Shown here: piece after piece, positions 46,588 through 58,919 of the stretch
How positions within the stretch are numbered: the first letter of the stretch is position 1
Layout of the letters: each line of letters starts with the position of its first letter
NCBI GenBank assembly: GCA_003008705.1
Contig: PDUO01000007.1
Coordinates: 1,245,939 to 1,309,938, forward strand
Reading direction: 5' to 3'
DNA length: 64,000 nucleotides
From: Pezicula radicicola
Lineage: Eukaryota > Ascomycota > Leotiomycetes > Helotiales > Dermateaceae
The notes under the pieces: model-generated
Seen by the model: the letters and a program-made list of their open reading frames with translations, nothing else
Told to the model about the DNA's origin: nothing
The model's database searches: none
Program-made: the position numbers and the translations under genes

Positions 46588-48328
46588 ATATTTTTTCTTT
46601 TGCTTGATACTGGGGAGGCATTTTGTGGGGTTATTTTGGTGGCATGGTTCTTTTCTTCTTCTTCTTTTTTCTTTGGAGATAGAGTTTGAGGATACAGATG
46701 TTAATAAATGCTAGATACATTTGATCCGATAATATCCCTTGACAGTATCGTTTGTTCTTGCTTCCAAGAACACAATACTTTGTGTAGTTAGTTACGTGCA
46801 GCATTTAATATTAGAATATTAGAAAGTTAATATGTTAGTAAAGCGAAATCAAATACTTCTCCATGAAATACAATATATGTATTCCTTTTGATGTGTTGGA
46901 AAGTAGAAATGGACTCGATTGTAGAATGATGTATGCCTAGGGGGGGGGGTACTATATACATATAGGAATGGGGGGTAGGTTGTGCGTACAATTCATGCGT
47001 ATAAATACGCATAAACAGCCTGATTTTAGCAACATGATGTAATTGAAGATGCAGTTCCTGTCTGTTAACTAAAACTCAACTAAACTTGTTAATGAAAGTT
47101 TTCTGAGCGCAGGAGTAAAAGAGGGACTCTAGCTAAATTCTAGGGACTAGTAGTAGGCATTACTGCGTTTCGAAATAGTGTAGTGCTCTACTATTTAAAA
47201 TAGGGAGTATTAAGAACTTCGGGTCTGTATAGTAGTTATATGATGTGACTAAGTCTAGATTATAATCCAAATAATCAAGTGATTAAATTATATAAACTTC
47301 AAAGTTAAGCGAGTTTTAAAGCTTTTATAAGTTGATATTGATTATTACAGTATAGCAAAGGTGATAAATTAGGATGTACTTCGTATAGCATCAGATATCC
47401 TTTACGAAAATTAAGCAAAGGAAGAAATTAAATGTGTAGGAAAATACTAAAAATTGCTAGAAAAATAGTATATAATTGAGTCTAAACTGCAAGATACTTA
47501 GCAATAGAGTCTTTATTGAACTTCAAAGGTGCCTATCCAACTGTGCTTAAACAGTGACAAGTCTTGTAAAATTTTGCTTTAGTTGTACTGTACTTCGATA
47601 ATAAACTTATAACCTACATGGCCTATAAATCGGGGCTCAGATTCGTGCGTTTAGGTATTATCATGCAGAAGTACCATATGAAATGGTTTATAAGATGTCA
47701 TTTTAAATAGCTATCTGCTTAGAGATAAGAATTAGATTTGGGTAACCTACTTAATCTGAGCAACTCACTCGACTTAGGTAACTCAGTTACCCAAATCAAA
47801 ATGACATCTTATAAACCAATTCATGCGGTACAGGAACTAATTTGCCTTTCAACTCCTCGTTAGCGAATATCAGGCCATATAAGCTTAGATTATTAGCTTA
47901 TTTTAAATTAATAATCTAATATTTAAAGCTGGTAAGCGAGCAGATCTAGAACCTAATCTTACTTTTAAAAAGAAATTATACCTATAAATAAAGGAGATAT
48001 TATATAGGACAGGATACGTAAAGCTAGGTAGAGATACTAGGACTAGGTCCAATGTTATCTAATAGTCTCTTAGTAGTCCGAACATAATTGTTATTATATA
48101 AACATATCCATTATACAAACCAAGACAAACAATGCTCCATTATATCCAATACATACACAATCTCAAACCTCAAAATAAGAAAAACATCGAACATTTCAAT
48201 AACTAAAATAAAATATCCACCCAACAAGGGTACCATCAAATATCTATCTCCATTTTCCTCACAAAAAGTCCACAGAGATAAAAACGAACTTCACTCCTAT
48301 CCAAAACCACTATCACAATCCCAAAGGT
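46588..48328. other. AT-rich intergenic region with one MITE
   Basis: Between GH72 and the 3' end of the laccase gene. G/T-rich until about 46720 (GH72 3' UTR), then A/T-rich with a poly-G tract near 46940-46950. It contains MITE copy B at 47672-47830. C/A-rich from about 48080 to the laccase stop. No gene seen. Confidence 0.5.
47672..47830. mobile_element. MITE, copy B (TA-flanked terminal inverted repeats)
   Basis: The left terminus (about 47671-47704) and right terminus (47798-47831) are inverted repeats of about 34 bp with only three mismatches, core GAATTGGTTTATAAGATG. They are followed inward by a second inverted pair GATTTGGGTAAC (47733-47744) and GTTACCCAAATC (47787-47798). Flanked by TA. 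Shares its outer termini and GGGTAA/TTACCC interior words with copy A at 13060-13212. Its better-matched arms make it the younger or better-preserved copy. Confidence 0.78.
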
Positions 48329-50589
48329 TTAGACCCCCGAATCAATCTGCAAAATACCATCCTCCTTAGCATAAGTATTCCAAGTCTCACAAGAATCCGT
48401 CACAGTAGTATTATCAGTCAACCCCGGAATCAAATCCCGCTGTTCAATAAACTGAAGATCCAAACCCTCACTCTGATGCCATCCAATATGACAATGCATC
48501 AACCAAGCTCCAGGATTATCAGTAATAAAAGCAAGGACGATAAAACCGGCTGCTGGTAACATTTGAACATCTCGACGAGGAGGATTAACGAGGTTGAGTG
48601 TTGGAGCTGCTGATGCATAGGTTCCAGTTCCTGAAGCGAGAACATAGAAATCGTGACCTAGGTAATTACCAAAGTTAGAAAATCTATGTATAAAGGGGAA
48701 GAGGAAGGGGGAAAATATACCATGAAGATGAATAGGATGAACAGCAGCACTAGTCTGTTCAATGATAATATAAACCCACTCCCCAGCAGTATCAAGCGTA
48801 TAAACATTCTGCTGAGTTTCAAAACTAGTAACACCCTCCATAATCTCCAAAAGCGTAGGATTATCCATCGAAACATTCATCGAGCTGTTATTAACATCCC
48901 AATAAACGAAACCGTTAGCTGCTGCGTCGAGTGTAATTGCTAGATTTTCGGTTACGTCCTGAGTACCCACGTCAAGGGCTAGGTAAGGGACTAGGAGAGT
49001 GAGATCTTCGTTGTCGCAGTCCTATATATTCAAAACGAATCTCCAAGTCAGTTTACTTATTCTGGATTTCTTGCGTGTAACTCAGATATGATTTAAGAGT
49101 AATGGGTAATGGAATTGAGAGGGGCAATTATGATCTGCGGAAAAATTGATTACGTACGTCTGTGTAGGCATAGCCTGTTGATGTTGGGTCTGCGGTGCTT
49201 GTTGAATCGTAGCGGATTATCCCGAGGATTCCATCGACGTTTGCGTTGTTGCTGCAGGTTTGTTGGGGGATTGCTCGCATCCAGTAGTTATCTGCTGGAG
49301 CGGTTGCGTTAACGATTATGTCGTAGCGTTGAGCGATTCCGATGCTTAGGATGTCGGTTGTGAAGGGTTCGATTGGGACCTGTAGATTAATTTGATGGTT
49401 AGCGATTTGCTGGTTTAGAAAAAAATACCCCCTTATTATGTGAATTCATTTTAAACTCGGGTGTTTGGTATCTTGACTCTTCTTCGTAAGTGATGTAGGG
49501 AGAGGAATCCAACTTACAAAGTCCATAGCAATGACAGTCATAGTATGATTATCAATGGAAAACTTGAAAAAGGTATCAACCCCAATATTGATAACACGAA
49601 TCAAATAACTGGTATCCGAAATGAAAGTCTGCTCGAAATAAGCTCCAGCACCGTTATACATATTCGTTCCATTGATAAGACCGGTATCTAATGTTGGTGG
49701 ACCATTGATAAGTGCAGAAAGGTAAAGTTCATCAACAGTTTGATGGTCCCAGTCTGAAAGGAACAAATTTCCTAGGTCTTCATCGTAGTTGGCTGAAGCG
49801 GGTCCGTGAATTATGATACCGCCGAAAACTCCTTCCCATGCTTGGAGTGAATAGTGAGAGTGATACCAGGAAGATCCATATTGGGTTGCTCTCCAGGTGT
49901 AAGTCATGGTATCGCCAGGAGCTGTTGGGCATTGAGTTATTGAAGCGACTCCATCCATTTGATTGGTGTAGTTTTGACCTAATTCATCGCATATGATATT
50001 AGCGGCTGCCAGATATAATAAGGAAGGGGGTGAATCCCGGCTCAACCTTGTTGTCCGAGCTTATCTCCAAAGTCTAAGGATGCGGGTCGGCTAAAAACAA
50101 GGTACGGATGCTTGGTCTATAAATCGAAAAAGTTTGAACTTACGAATGCCGTGAAAGTGAATGCTGGTGCCATTGTTTTGTAAGCTGTTGGTCACATGGA
50201 CTACAATGGTATCACCCCAATCGACCTCAAGAGTTGGTCCTGGGATTGTGCCATTGACTGTCAACACATCTCTGGAAACTCCATCCAGTGCCAATGTGGT
50301 GTTCACGAGTTCAAGGTAAAACTATAATCTTATTAGTATCCGTCAAAAACCTTTTTGGTTAGTTAGAATGAAAGTTTACCTCCCGAACAACCCCAGTATC
50401 AGGGACCTCATCATAGTAGTTGGTAGTCAGGTCGTAGTCTCCCCAGCAGCTTCTATCAGAAGCAGAATTGGTACATGTTTGACGAGGTAGAATCTTCGAA
50501 GAACCGGAACTTGGATAAGCAGTGGTGAAAGAAGTAAAAAGTGACAACGCTTGAAGGGTGTATAGCGAGAGACTTGAAAAAGAAGGCAT
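48329..50589 (-). CDS. Ascomycete laccase (multicopper oxidase), 566 aa
   Basis: Six exons (50380-50589, 50144-50321, 49518-49978, 49158-49379, 48721-49021, 48329-48657), frame 1701 nt. ATG at 50589 gives a signal peptide (MPSFSSLSLYTLQALSLF). All four copper-binding motifs are present: HFHG (His125, His127), WYHSH (His169, His171), HPIHLHGH (452-459, rebuilt across intron 5) and HCHIGWHQSEGLDL (512-524) with Cys513 as type-1 copper ligand. The protein ends in DSGV, the C-terminal plug (DSG followed by a hydrophobic residue) characteristic of ascomycete laccases. It oxidises phenols with reduction of oxygen to water, outside the cell, in pigment formation, detoxification or lignocellulose attack. 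Intron 2 (165 bp) is longer than the rest. Third codon positions reset to A/C after introns and drift to T/G in exons 3, 5 and 6. Confidence 0.94.
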
Positions 50590-52494
50590 AGTGAAGGAAG
50601 ATGAATGAGAGAGAGGGAGAGAGAGCGAGATAATGAAGGTGGTTGAAAATGAAAGGAGCTTGTCTGAGCTTGCTGAATGAGAACGTTTGTCTAAGAGAGG
50701 CTTTAAGATATACTTAACTAAATTGTAAATCGCTTCTACATCCCTTTCCAAATTCGTCTATGTCTTCGTGATGGCTCCGCCAATGTTGCTTTGATCTTCA
50801 AGACTAGGTCTGTGAGGCTAGTTTGGGCTATGGAGAAGCTGACGCTTAAATTAGCAGACCGTTACGAAGCTCTACAGCACCATGTTCTGTCAATACTGTG
50901 GAATCAGTACACGAATGCTTGCAGTAGCGAGGGTCTCTGTTCGCAGCATGCAGTTCTCCTGACTCAATCATGTAGAATAGGTACATGCAGAATTCAGCTC
51001 TCTTTACCAGATTCCCAAATCGGTGTAAATACTTCATCACGATACCGGTAACGACGGAGATCATTGAGAATAGGAAGGTATTATATCGGTCATCGGAGGA
51101 CCAGGATCCCGTTCTCCAAAAGATTCCTAGACAAATCTGGGGATCGTGTAAGACATTATTGTACAATGTAATCGCGAGTTGATGAATCACGGAACTCCGC
51201 TTGAGAAGCGCCGAGGTCACAGAACAACTTCAGACGAACACCGTCGTTCTCTTCGCAGGTACAACCATGGCCATCGCTCTTTATCAAGCTTCTAGGGCCG
51301 CTACTATTGCCATACCTCTGCAATATCGAGAGGCACATGTAGCACGATAAGAATAGAGAAGTATCAAAGTATGTAAAAAGTAAGGGTCCTTCACTCTATT
51401 ATCACATCTTGAACTAGTTCAAGCATGATTCGAAGCTTAACCGAGGGAGAAAGCTAACCCCCACGACGCGTAAGCGAGCAAAGATGCACATTCAATGATT
51501 GGGTTTCCAAACAACCTGACAAGTTGATCCTTCAGCGCCTTGACTCTCTCGCAGGCTTGGCACAGGATAGGAAAAAACCTCCGATATTTTGCACATATAA
51601 ATATCAGAGTCACGATTGTTTCCTTGTTCGCATCCTTTCCAACATCATAAGCGACGATTGAGTAGCTGCAAGCGTACGAATCTTCAATCTAAATAAGTGG
51701 AGCGTGGAGTCGAAGGTCAAACGTATTAGGTACGATGGAACTTTTCATTGGTAGTAGCCACGTTGGCATATCCTAGTTCGAGTACCGAGCAAATAATCCC
51801 CAATTATCATTAACGTCATGTATAAGTGCCGGTAAGACACATCGGTGGCATAAGAGCCGTAACAAATATGAGCACGTGCCACCCGGCATGTAGTTTTGCG
51901 GGGTGCACACCAACCCCAGATATTCATCCGATATGCCGCTTATCCGTCACGGATTTTTTCTTCTCGTTCTTGATTCCTACCTAGGCTTCTAGCAACCTCA
52001 AATAGTTCAACCGCATCACGATAGAACCGAGAATCTATCAATGCCTCAAGGGTTTTTAATAACTTTCCTACTTCGTAGATACGACCTGAAAAGCTGACGC
52101 GTTCTCCGTATCTATCTAAAGACTTACAGGAAAAATCACCCCGAATGCCGAATCTAGCTACGAAGTATCTGAGTATGCCTGAGCACAAACTCTAGACTCT
52201 TCATTTTCAGCTGGTCTTTAACCACCCTATTTGGCAAATTACTTCATTAGATTCGTAGTAGTAAGTTAAAATAGAAAATCTCCCGTACACCCTCCTTCCT
52301 CTTCTGGATCGTACCATTATATAAATCCAGATATCTACCATCCGCATCAAAATCTAAATGCCAAGCACTTCCATTCGTTCATTCAACACTCTTTTCACTT
52401 CCCGTTCCACTTACACTTCCACTTGCACTTGCACTTGCGCTTCCACTTCCGCCTCCACTTCTCTCAAAACCTTTACTTGTATTCCATTTCCATC
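50590..52494. other. Divergent intergenic region, laccase and small secreted protein
   Basis: 1.9 kb between two start codons pointing away from each other. No supported gene. The laccase leader (50590-50640) is GA-rich on the plus strand, i.e. CT-rich on the coding strand. Confidence 0.45.
52406..52471 (+). repeat. CACTTC/CACTTG hexamer repeat in the 5' leader
   Basis: About ten imperfect hexamers (CACTTC, CACTTG, with CGCTTC and TCCACT variants) immediately upstream of the start at 52495. A pyrimidine-rich microsatellite leader; length is likely to vary between strains and could affect translation of the secreted protein. Confidence 0.7.
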
Positions 52495-53220
52495 ATGTTC
52501 AATATGCCAGGACGCCTAGTACCAGGACTTGTCCTATTGTGCAGCCAACTAGCCATGGCTCAAAGTTCCCCCTTCACTCTCTTCGCCTACGGTCAAAACA
52601 TCAGTGGTCTACCCGTCTTCTACGCAGATTGTAAGTTACCTCAGATCAACCTCATATTTTTAACTCACTAATGATTGCAATCTTAGCACTTGCATATGTC
52701 GGGTTGGGAATACCTCCCGATGTAACATCATCAACAAATATCACCTGTTAGCACCCTATCCTCCATCCCCCCCCCCGGGCAAAAATTCCCATCATCCCTC
52801 CCTCTCACTCTCACTCTCCCCTTCTCCACTCACCCCACAACTTACCCCAACTAACAAAAACCCCCCCTCAACCCCACAGTCACAATAAACCAAACCTCCC
52901 TCTACGCCGCCAAAAACACCACAGCCGGCGGCACCGCAACCCTAAACGACACAGAAATTTTCTTCATAAACACCGCCAGCGGTTCAACCTCACAAACCGG
53001 ATTCAAGTCCGACAGCACAAGCACAAACGCAACAGAAAAAACAACCGATTTCCGACTTTTCGGTTCTGTATTGTATTGGGAAGATACTACAGATGGAACC
53101 ATGTCTTCTAATTTTTGGGCTACGCAGACCAGTGTGGATGATGTTTGGACGCTTGTGTGGAATCAACCTGATAAGGTGCTTGATAATTCTACTCCGGTTG
53201 TTATTAGGAGGTTTGAGTAG
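52495..53220 (+). CDS. Small secreted hypothetical protein, 178 aa
   Basis: Three exons (52495-52630, 52687-52746, 52880-53220) with introns of 56 and 133 bp, frame 537 nt. The ATG at 52495 gives a signal peptide (MPGRLVPGLVLLCSQLAMAQ region). The mature part is rich in Thr, Ser and Asn with many N-glycosylation sequons (NIS, NIT, NQT, NTT, NDT, NAT, NST) and very few cysteines. It contains FRLFGSVLYWED and VWTLVWNQP near the C terminus. Intron 2 is C-rich with an 8-C run. I do not recognise the family; it could be a wall-associated or effector-like secreted protein. Codons are A/C-ending until about residue 120 and T/G-ending afterwards. Confidence 0.75.
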
Positions 53221-54255
53221 GTTAGCTATGTTTGGGGATGGATGATGTTTGGAGATTGATGATGATGGATTGGTGGCTTGGTGAACTTTTGTGAATGAGG
53301 GGGGAATGAATGGACGGCGTTTACTTCGTGTTGAAATATGTTTTTGAGGGGCATGCGATTTCATTTCTTGGGTGTGGAACTGTAAATTAAGTGTGGTATT
53401 TTGGATTGGGAGGCGGCAGAGATAGCTTTCTTTAGGAAATGCCTCCTATATTCAAGTCTGAGGTCTTTTTATGCCTGTGTCATCAAGTTCCAAGTTTCGG
53501 GCCTAAACTATAGTAATTATAAGATCGACGTCACCAGATGTTCAACCTATTAGCTTAGGATCTGTATTAGTTAGTCCTTGAAAACCCATCCGTGAATAAT
53601 CCCTTGCCGAAATATACCGAATTAATTGAAGTAGGTGGCTCAAGTGAAGTGAGTTGACTTGTTAGAATTGTGAATTCAGGAATAGATTCATAAATCAAGC
53701 GATTCACAAGCTTATTGACATAGATGAAGTGATTCATAAACTCGCCGGTACGTATCTCTGAAGTTCTATAAGTGGTTCCACGAAAGAAGATAACATTACA
53801 CTTTCATAAAAAGCACCGTAGTAAGAATTTATTAAATCATCTCTCTTTATTGAATATTAAACATCAAGGGGTATCTATATTGCATCGAAAAGCCACCCAC
53901 CAGAAGAATCATAAAGCTCATACAATCCATGATCATCAACATTACATCACTTCCCAAATTTGAGACCCCATCACAAACCAATTACCCTAAAGCAATAACC
54001 AGATCGCCGCATAGGAGAAATAGAAACAAAGAAGGGGAGAATCCCTCCCCAGACGATTTAAGGCAAATTGCCGCCGCCAAATGCTGAATGGCTGGGCTCG
54101 CGCCCAGACTTGAGACCTTCTCTGCTGTGTAGATATATTCGGAAGACAAACGAAATCACAGCGCTATGCAACGCTAAATGCGAATTGAAAAGAAAGAGAA
54201 GGCAAGCATAGAAAAAAAAATGTACCTCCATGCCTTGTGTCGCATTGAATGGCGT
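53221..54255. other. Intergenic region between convergent genes
   Basis: About 1 kb; G/T-rich 3' UTR of the secreted protein up to about 53420, then A/T-rich with short direct repeats of GATTCATAAA/GATTCACAAG around 53690-53740. No gene seen. Confidence 0.4.
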
Positions 54256-57200
54256 TTAGACGCTAGCAGTTCTTCGCCTCGGCACAACTGGTTTCTGTGC
54301 ATAAGCAACCACTAGCTTGAAATTCGTACTCCACTTTTCACACTCCCTGAGTAGCATCTCATCATTGAAGATGCTCCTGCTCACATCGCCATCAGGCATG
54401 ACGCCCATTTCGTAGCAGCGGGTAAACCACCAACGTCCAACTTTCGCAACCATCTTCGTAATACCCTCATCTCCTGCTTCGGATTCGTCTTTCATCATAT
54501 CAGCCAAGGACAATTCTTCTTTGGGTTGAGCTGGTTTGGACGTTGACGTGGAAGTTGTTGTGGACGTTGTTGGGGAGATGATGCTAGCAACAGGTACGCC
54601 AACCTTGCAGCTCTTAATGTCATGAAAGCCACGCTTGCCAATTGCGCGGAGCACAGTGTCGGACGCCGAGGCAAGCGAGGTATTTGGGTCAGCGACCTGC
54701 ATCTTGACTTTTAATCCTCTGACGGCACGTCGTGCTCGATTGCCCATGTTCATCATATCCAAGTCCAACATGCTCATCTCTAGGTATCCTGCCGGTTTCA
54801 AAACTCGCTTCGATTCCGCGATAATGTTGCGGTAAGCGGCTTCAGAGCAGGCTGTTGGAAAGCGGTATACGACCGTGGAGAAGAAGTCTCGGGGGAAGGG
54901 GAACTTGTCAAGATGGCTGGTGTACTGTACTTGTCGGTGGTTGTCGGGGGTTAGAGGAAAGGAAGCGCCTGAAGAAGGGGAGAGCTGGGATGTTGGGAGT
55001 GGACGTGTAGGGCTGAGGTTGTAAAAAGTCGCATTTGGGTAAGTTTCTGCAGCATAGAAGGACCAGTCATCTGTTTGTTGTTAGTACAGGTATACGGTTA
55101 CGAGGAATCAGGACACTCACCATTACCAAGACCATCAATAACAAGGATGGAATGGTTTTTTGCTGCTCCGTCTAGTTGCAGTAACTCTTCCCGAGCAGGA
55201 CTGAAAAGAACATGCCCAAATGTAAGCCACTTGCTCACAGTCATTGAGCCAACCCGAAGATTCACTTGTTGGATCGGCGAATTCTGCTCCTGTTCTAGAA
55301 TCGTGATTAATCTTGAGTCTGTAGAAGTTCTCGAGTTCTCTGTAGTAGATTGTGACTTTCGCGAAAATGCGCTGCTATGCGACCCAGGACGAGGTTTCTT
55401 GTCTGAGTCGCCACCAACGGAGTTATTGCGATCACCATAACCCGAGAAGAAGTCGGTAAATGACATTGGAGTTGTCGGCGAAGGGATTGTTGTCAAAGCT
55501 TCTTTGAGTCTCGCGTTCATCTCTTGGCTATACACGCTGGACGAAGTATTGGACTTTCGAGGAGGGCTGTCGTCTTTGATGACTTGTTTTGTAGTAAGCG
55601 TCGGCGACTCCTTTGGTTTTTCCTGGCTCTGCTTGATGGCTCTACTCTCGTAACTTTCGTACTGGAACGGGACGCCATGTGATGAGGTTGCAGATGGAGG
55701 CACCTTTGGGGTGTCGTCACGTCCAATAAGATCGTCATATTCGTCCCAGACTTCATCTTCTTCCAATTGTGCATCAACTTCGGGGATGACAGCAGTTATT
55801 CCAGTATAGCTTATACCACCAGAGCTGCTTGTGGTTGTCCCGGAATTTTTACGCAGTGAGAAAGCAAGGAAGTCTGAGTGGCTTGAGGATGATTCCCCGG
55901 ATCCATGCCGATTCTTGGGTTCCTTATCTTCTCTGGCGTTGGAAGGCTCTGGTGTCGATGGCTTCTCGGGGCTTGGTCCAAGGCCAACTGATTCCTTATC
56001 GAATACAGGAGGGTCGTTCAAAGGCTGCAGCATACTGACCCTAGCGAACGGTCTGGAAAATGACTTTGGTGAGGTCTGCTCGGGTCTCGCTCGAACAACG
56101 TTGGGGATCCTTCCAACCTGTGGCAAACGACTTGGACGAACTGGTGCATTTTCTTTTGTGGGGTTAAACTCTGGTTGTGGTATATCCGGAGTGATTGGTA
56201 ATGGCTGTGGCGCAGAATACACAATCGGCACGGTAGCAAGATGTGCAAACTCCGGAGGTCCTTCAATTTTAACTTCATCCATTCGTTTGAGATTCGCTGT
56301 GTAGTTTTTGAATTGAAGCTCGTCCAATTCTTCATTTGTCAGGTCGATAACCTCTGCATCACGAAGAATATCCTCAATATCTATACCTTCCGTATCTTGT
56401 TGTTCATCTGAGGAGTCCATCATTGCGTAGTGAGGCATCGGTCTGGGAGGTGCATTGTTTACTACAACCTTCATTGCAGCGGGTTCTCGAGCCTGTGACT
56501 CAGAAGACTTGTCAGACCGGTGAAAGAAATTCCATTTCTTGGGCTTCTCTGGTGATTTCGGGCGCTTGGATAACTTCTTGGGAACTGAGGGTTGACGTCC
56601 TCTTTGAAGTTCAGCCTTCCTATCCAGCTGCGATTCCTCAGACATAACACTCGTGTCTAGGCTACTCATAGAAGAAGATATGCCGATGTTGGGAATATTG
56701 AGTGGTTTTGGTAGCATGAGCGGGAGGGAACCTGCGGAGTTGTTAAGTCTTTGTATGGACCGACGGAAAGCCAGAGAGGGCTTGGAAACTGCATCGTCAC
56801 TGCTGTCGGATGGTCGCCGTCCTTTCGGTGCGATACCTGATACTCGTCTTGGAGCTTCTTTGGGAATTGCTGATGGCCAGAGCGTAGTACGTGATACATC
56901 ATTACTCAAGCTCGACTTGGAAGATACCTGCGATGAGCTACCCTTTGATTCCATGCTTGGACGTTCCAGTAGCAGACTTGTATTGCTCTCCGAGCGGCTG
57001 AATTCCGAGCTTGCATTAGCGTTTTGGATGATTTCTCCGCCTCCAGCAATGATCACAGGGCTCATCCGTTCTAGGAGAAAAGGATCGAAGGCACGAGTGC
57101 TTGCAAAGCTGTCTTGCGACGCTGAGGTCCCTGCACTGAGACTTCGATCTCGGCTTCTGTTCGTAGCACCTGCACTTGTGCTTCTCCCCCGCATGGCGTA

Positions 57201-58919
57201 TCTTCCATAGCCTTCGTGCCCTGTTCCAGCTGCCGGTCCTTTCCTTGCGCCCTTTTCCTTGCTCTCGGCCCGGGAAACTTCAGGCACAGTCTTTGTGCGT
57301 CTGCTGAATAGACCGAATCGGGATTTAGGGTTCGCAACACTAGGACTTGGTGTTCGAGTACCTGTTCCTCTTGAGTTGGTGGTAATTTGTTGCGGCTTGA
57401 GATCAGGAACGATCCCAAGACCTCTTGGAACTGACGGGGCCTCACGATATGATGCCTGCACAGGAGCGGGAGATGGGCCTCGTGAAGATGTTGAAGGCGG
57501 AGACATGAGCTGTCCCTGAAGTGGAGATGGAATTACGACTCGAGGTAGAGAACTTCGTCTTCTATCTTGTGAAGGCTTGACACTGGCAAGGTTGCTTTGG
57601 ATTACCGTCATCGACTTTCCCAGTTGAGAATTCAGATCAGGAGCACCCTCCCGGCTGGGTCGCATGGGCGGAGTACTGGAACTTTGTGCTTGTGGGACAG
57701 CCTTGCGTGGCTTAGGAGACCCATCTGAAGAAGTTGACGCTTGCTTTATGGGTGCTGTTGGTAACCTAGCTGGCAATTCTTGCTCTCTGGGAGGAGTCGT
57801 GAATTTAGAAGACTTCCGGGGTGGTGGACTGGGTGGAAGTGGTGATAATCTCTTCGTTTTCTTCTTCACCTTCGACCTGTCACCATCTTTTACAGTTGAG
57901 TTCGAGGATGATGAATTCAACGACTCTCTTAACGCTGGGAGACCTTGGTGATCAACTGTAAGCTCTTCAGCCTCAGAGGTGCTGCCAGTCCTCCTTCGAG
58001 TCAAAGGGGGTCTGGTTGTGGCAGGACTTGCTTGCCGCAATCTTGGAGTGTGGGTCTTCACCGGCGCAACAATTCCTGGGGACTGAGAAGACACTGAAGT
58101 TGGTGTCGTATCTCTGCTGTAAGCACCAGGACCAGGTGATTCAGAAAATCGCGTTGACGGGCTGGCACTGTATCCACTTCCACTATAACCACTGAGGCGA
58201 TTGGGATGATTGCTCAGCCCAGAGTGTAATGGCGTTGCGGAATACTGAAAGGGCTGAGGAAGATCCTGAGTAGCAAGCTTGTGAGGAACTCCAGCATGAG
58301 GTCTACTTGGTATCGAATTCTGTTCCTGCCGGTTGTGATACCTGTCCAACTCTGGTATTACCCGTGGTTTTGCGGAAGGCCGGATGATGGCTGTCCTAGT
58401 ATAGATTTCGTTGTATGCATCAGCAGACTTCATTGAGGACTCAATGCTCTGGTAGTTCTCCGATGAGCTTTCTGGCCATTTTGTAGGAGATGAGGAGCCA
58501 GTCCGGACAGCCGGAGCCCGTGGGGCTCCTGAGTTTGGGGCGATCGAGGAGGGCTTCCTCCTTAGCACATTACGAGACGACTTCCCCTTCAGCTCTGGAG
58601 CAGAAGCAGGGGGAGCAGGGGAAGCAGCCCTTGGTTTTCCAAAGCCAAACCTTGATCCTGTTGTTTTGGTCTCTTGAGTAGGCCTTACAGTAGGTGACGG
58701 TGCACGAGTACTTGGTTTTGGCAGTGCTGTCTGATGCGATCGGGTCGCGTGCGTAGCCGGTGGTCTTCTGTGCTCTTTCTGCCCAGGCGACAGTGCAATA
58801 TCGTCACTTCTCCCTTCTAATTGATTTTTTCCAGGCGGCATGTAGGCCCCAAGTCGCTTGGAACGTGTAGTATCGCCTGGTCTTGTTGGGGGATCGAACC
58901 CGGACTGATACGATGCCAT
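54256..58919 (-). CDS. Large disordered protein with C-terminal methyltransferase-like domain, 1537 aa
   Basis: Two exons (55121-58919, 54256-55070) around a 50-bp intron; frame 4614 nt. ATG at 58919. Residues 1 to about 1200 are Ser/Pro/Arg/Lys-rich and almost certainly disordered, with many SP/TP and RRxS-like phosphorylation-type sites. From about 1225 an ordered domain begins (VGSMTVSKWLTFGHVLFSP, then ILVIDGLGNDDWSFYAAETY across the splice). It continues with HLDKFPFPRDFFSTVVYRF, a conserved-looking Tyr/Arg helix and VLKPAGYLEM. The order nucleotide-binding-like loop, DxFPFPxxxF and LKPxGYLE is that of class I SAM-dependent methyltransferases. The glycine-rich motif I is poor (DGLGN), so catalytic activity is uncertain. 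It may be a regulatory protein such as a cell-polarity or morphogenesis factor. No signal peptide. Confidence 0.82.

Noticed and set aside
46346..46714. 122-codon frame made almost only of Leu, Val and Gly
   Set aside because: It is a shadow of the T/G-rich third-position part of the GH72 gene in another frame and runs into its 3' UTR.
52406..52471. A CRISPR-like array
   Set aside because: It is a hexamer microsatellite in a fungal gene leader, with no spacers of unique sequence.
55831..58681. Several plus-strand frames up to 185 codons
   Set aside because: All are antisense to the continuous 1266-codon exon of the methyltransferase-like protein.
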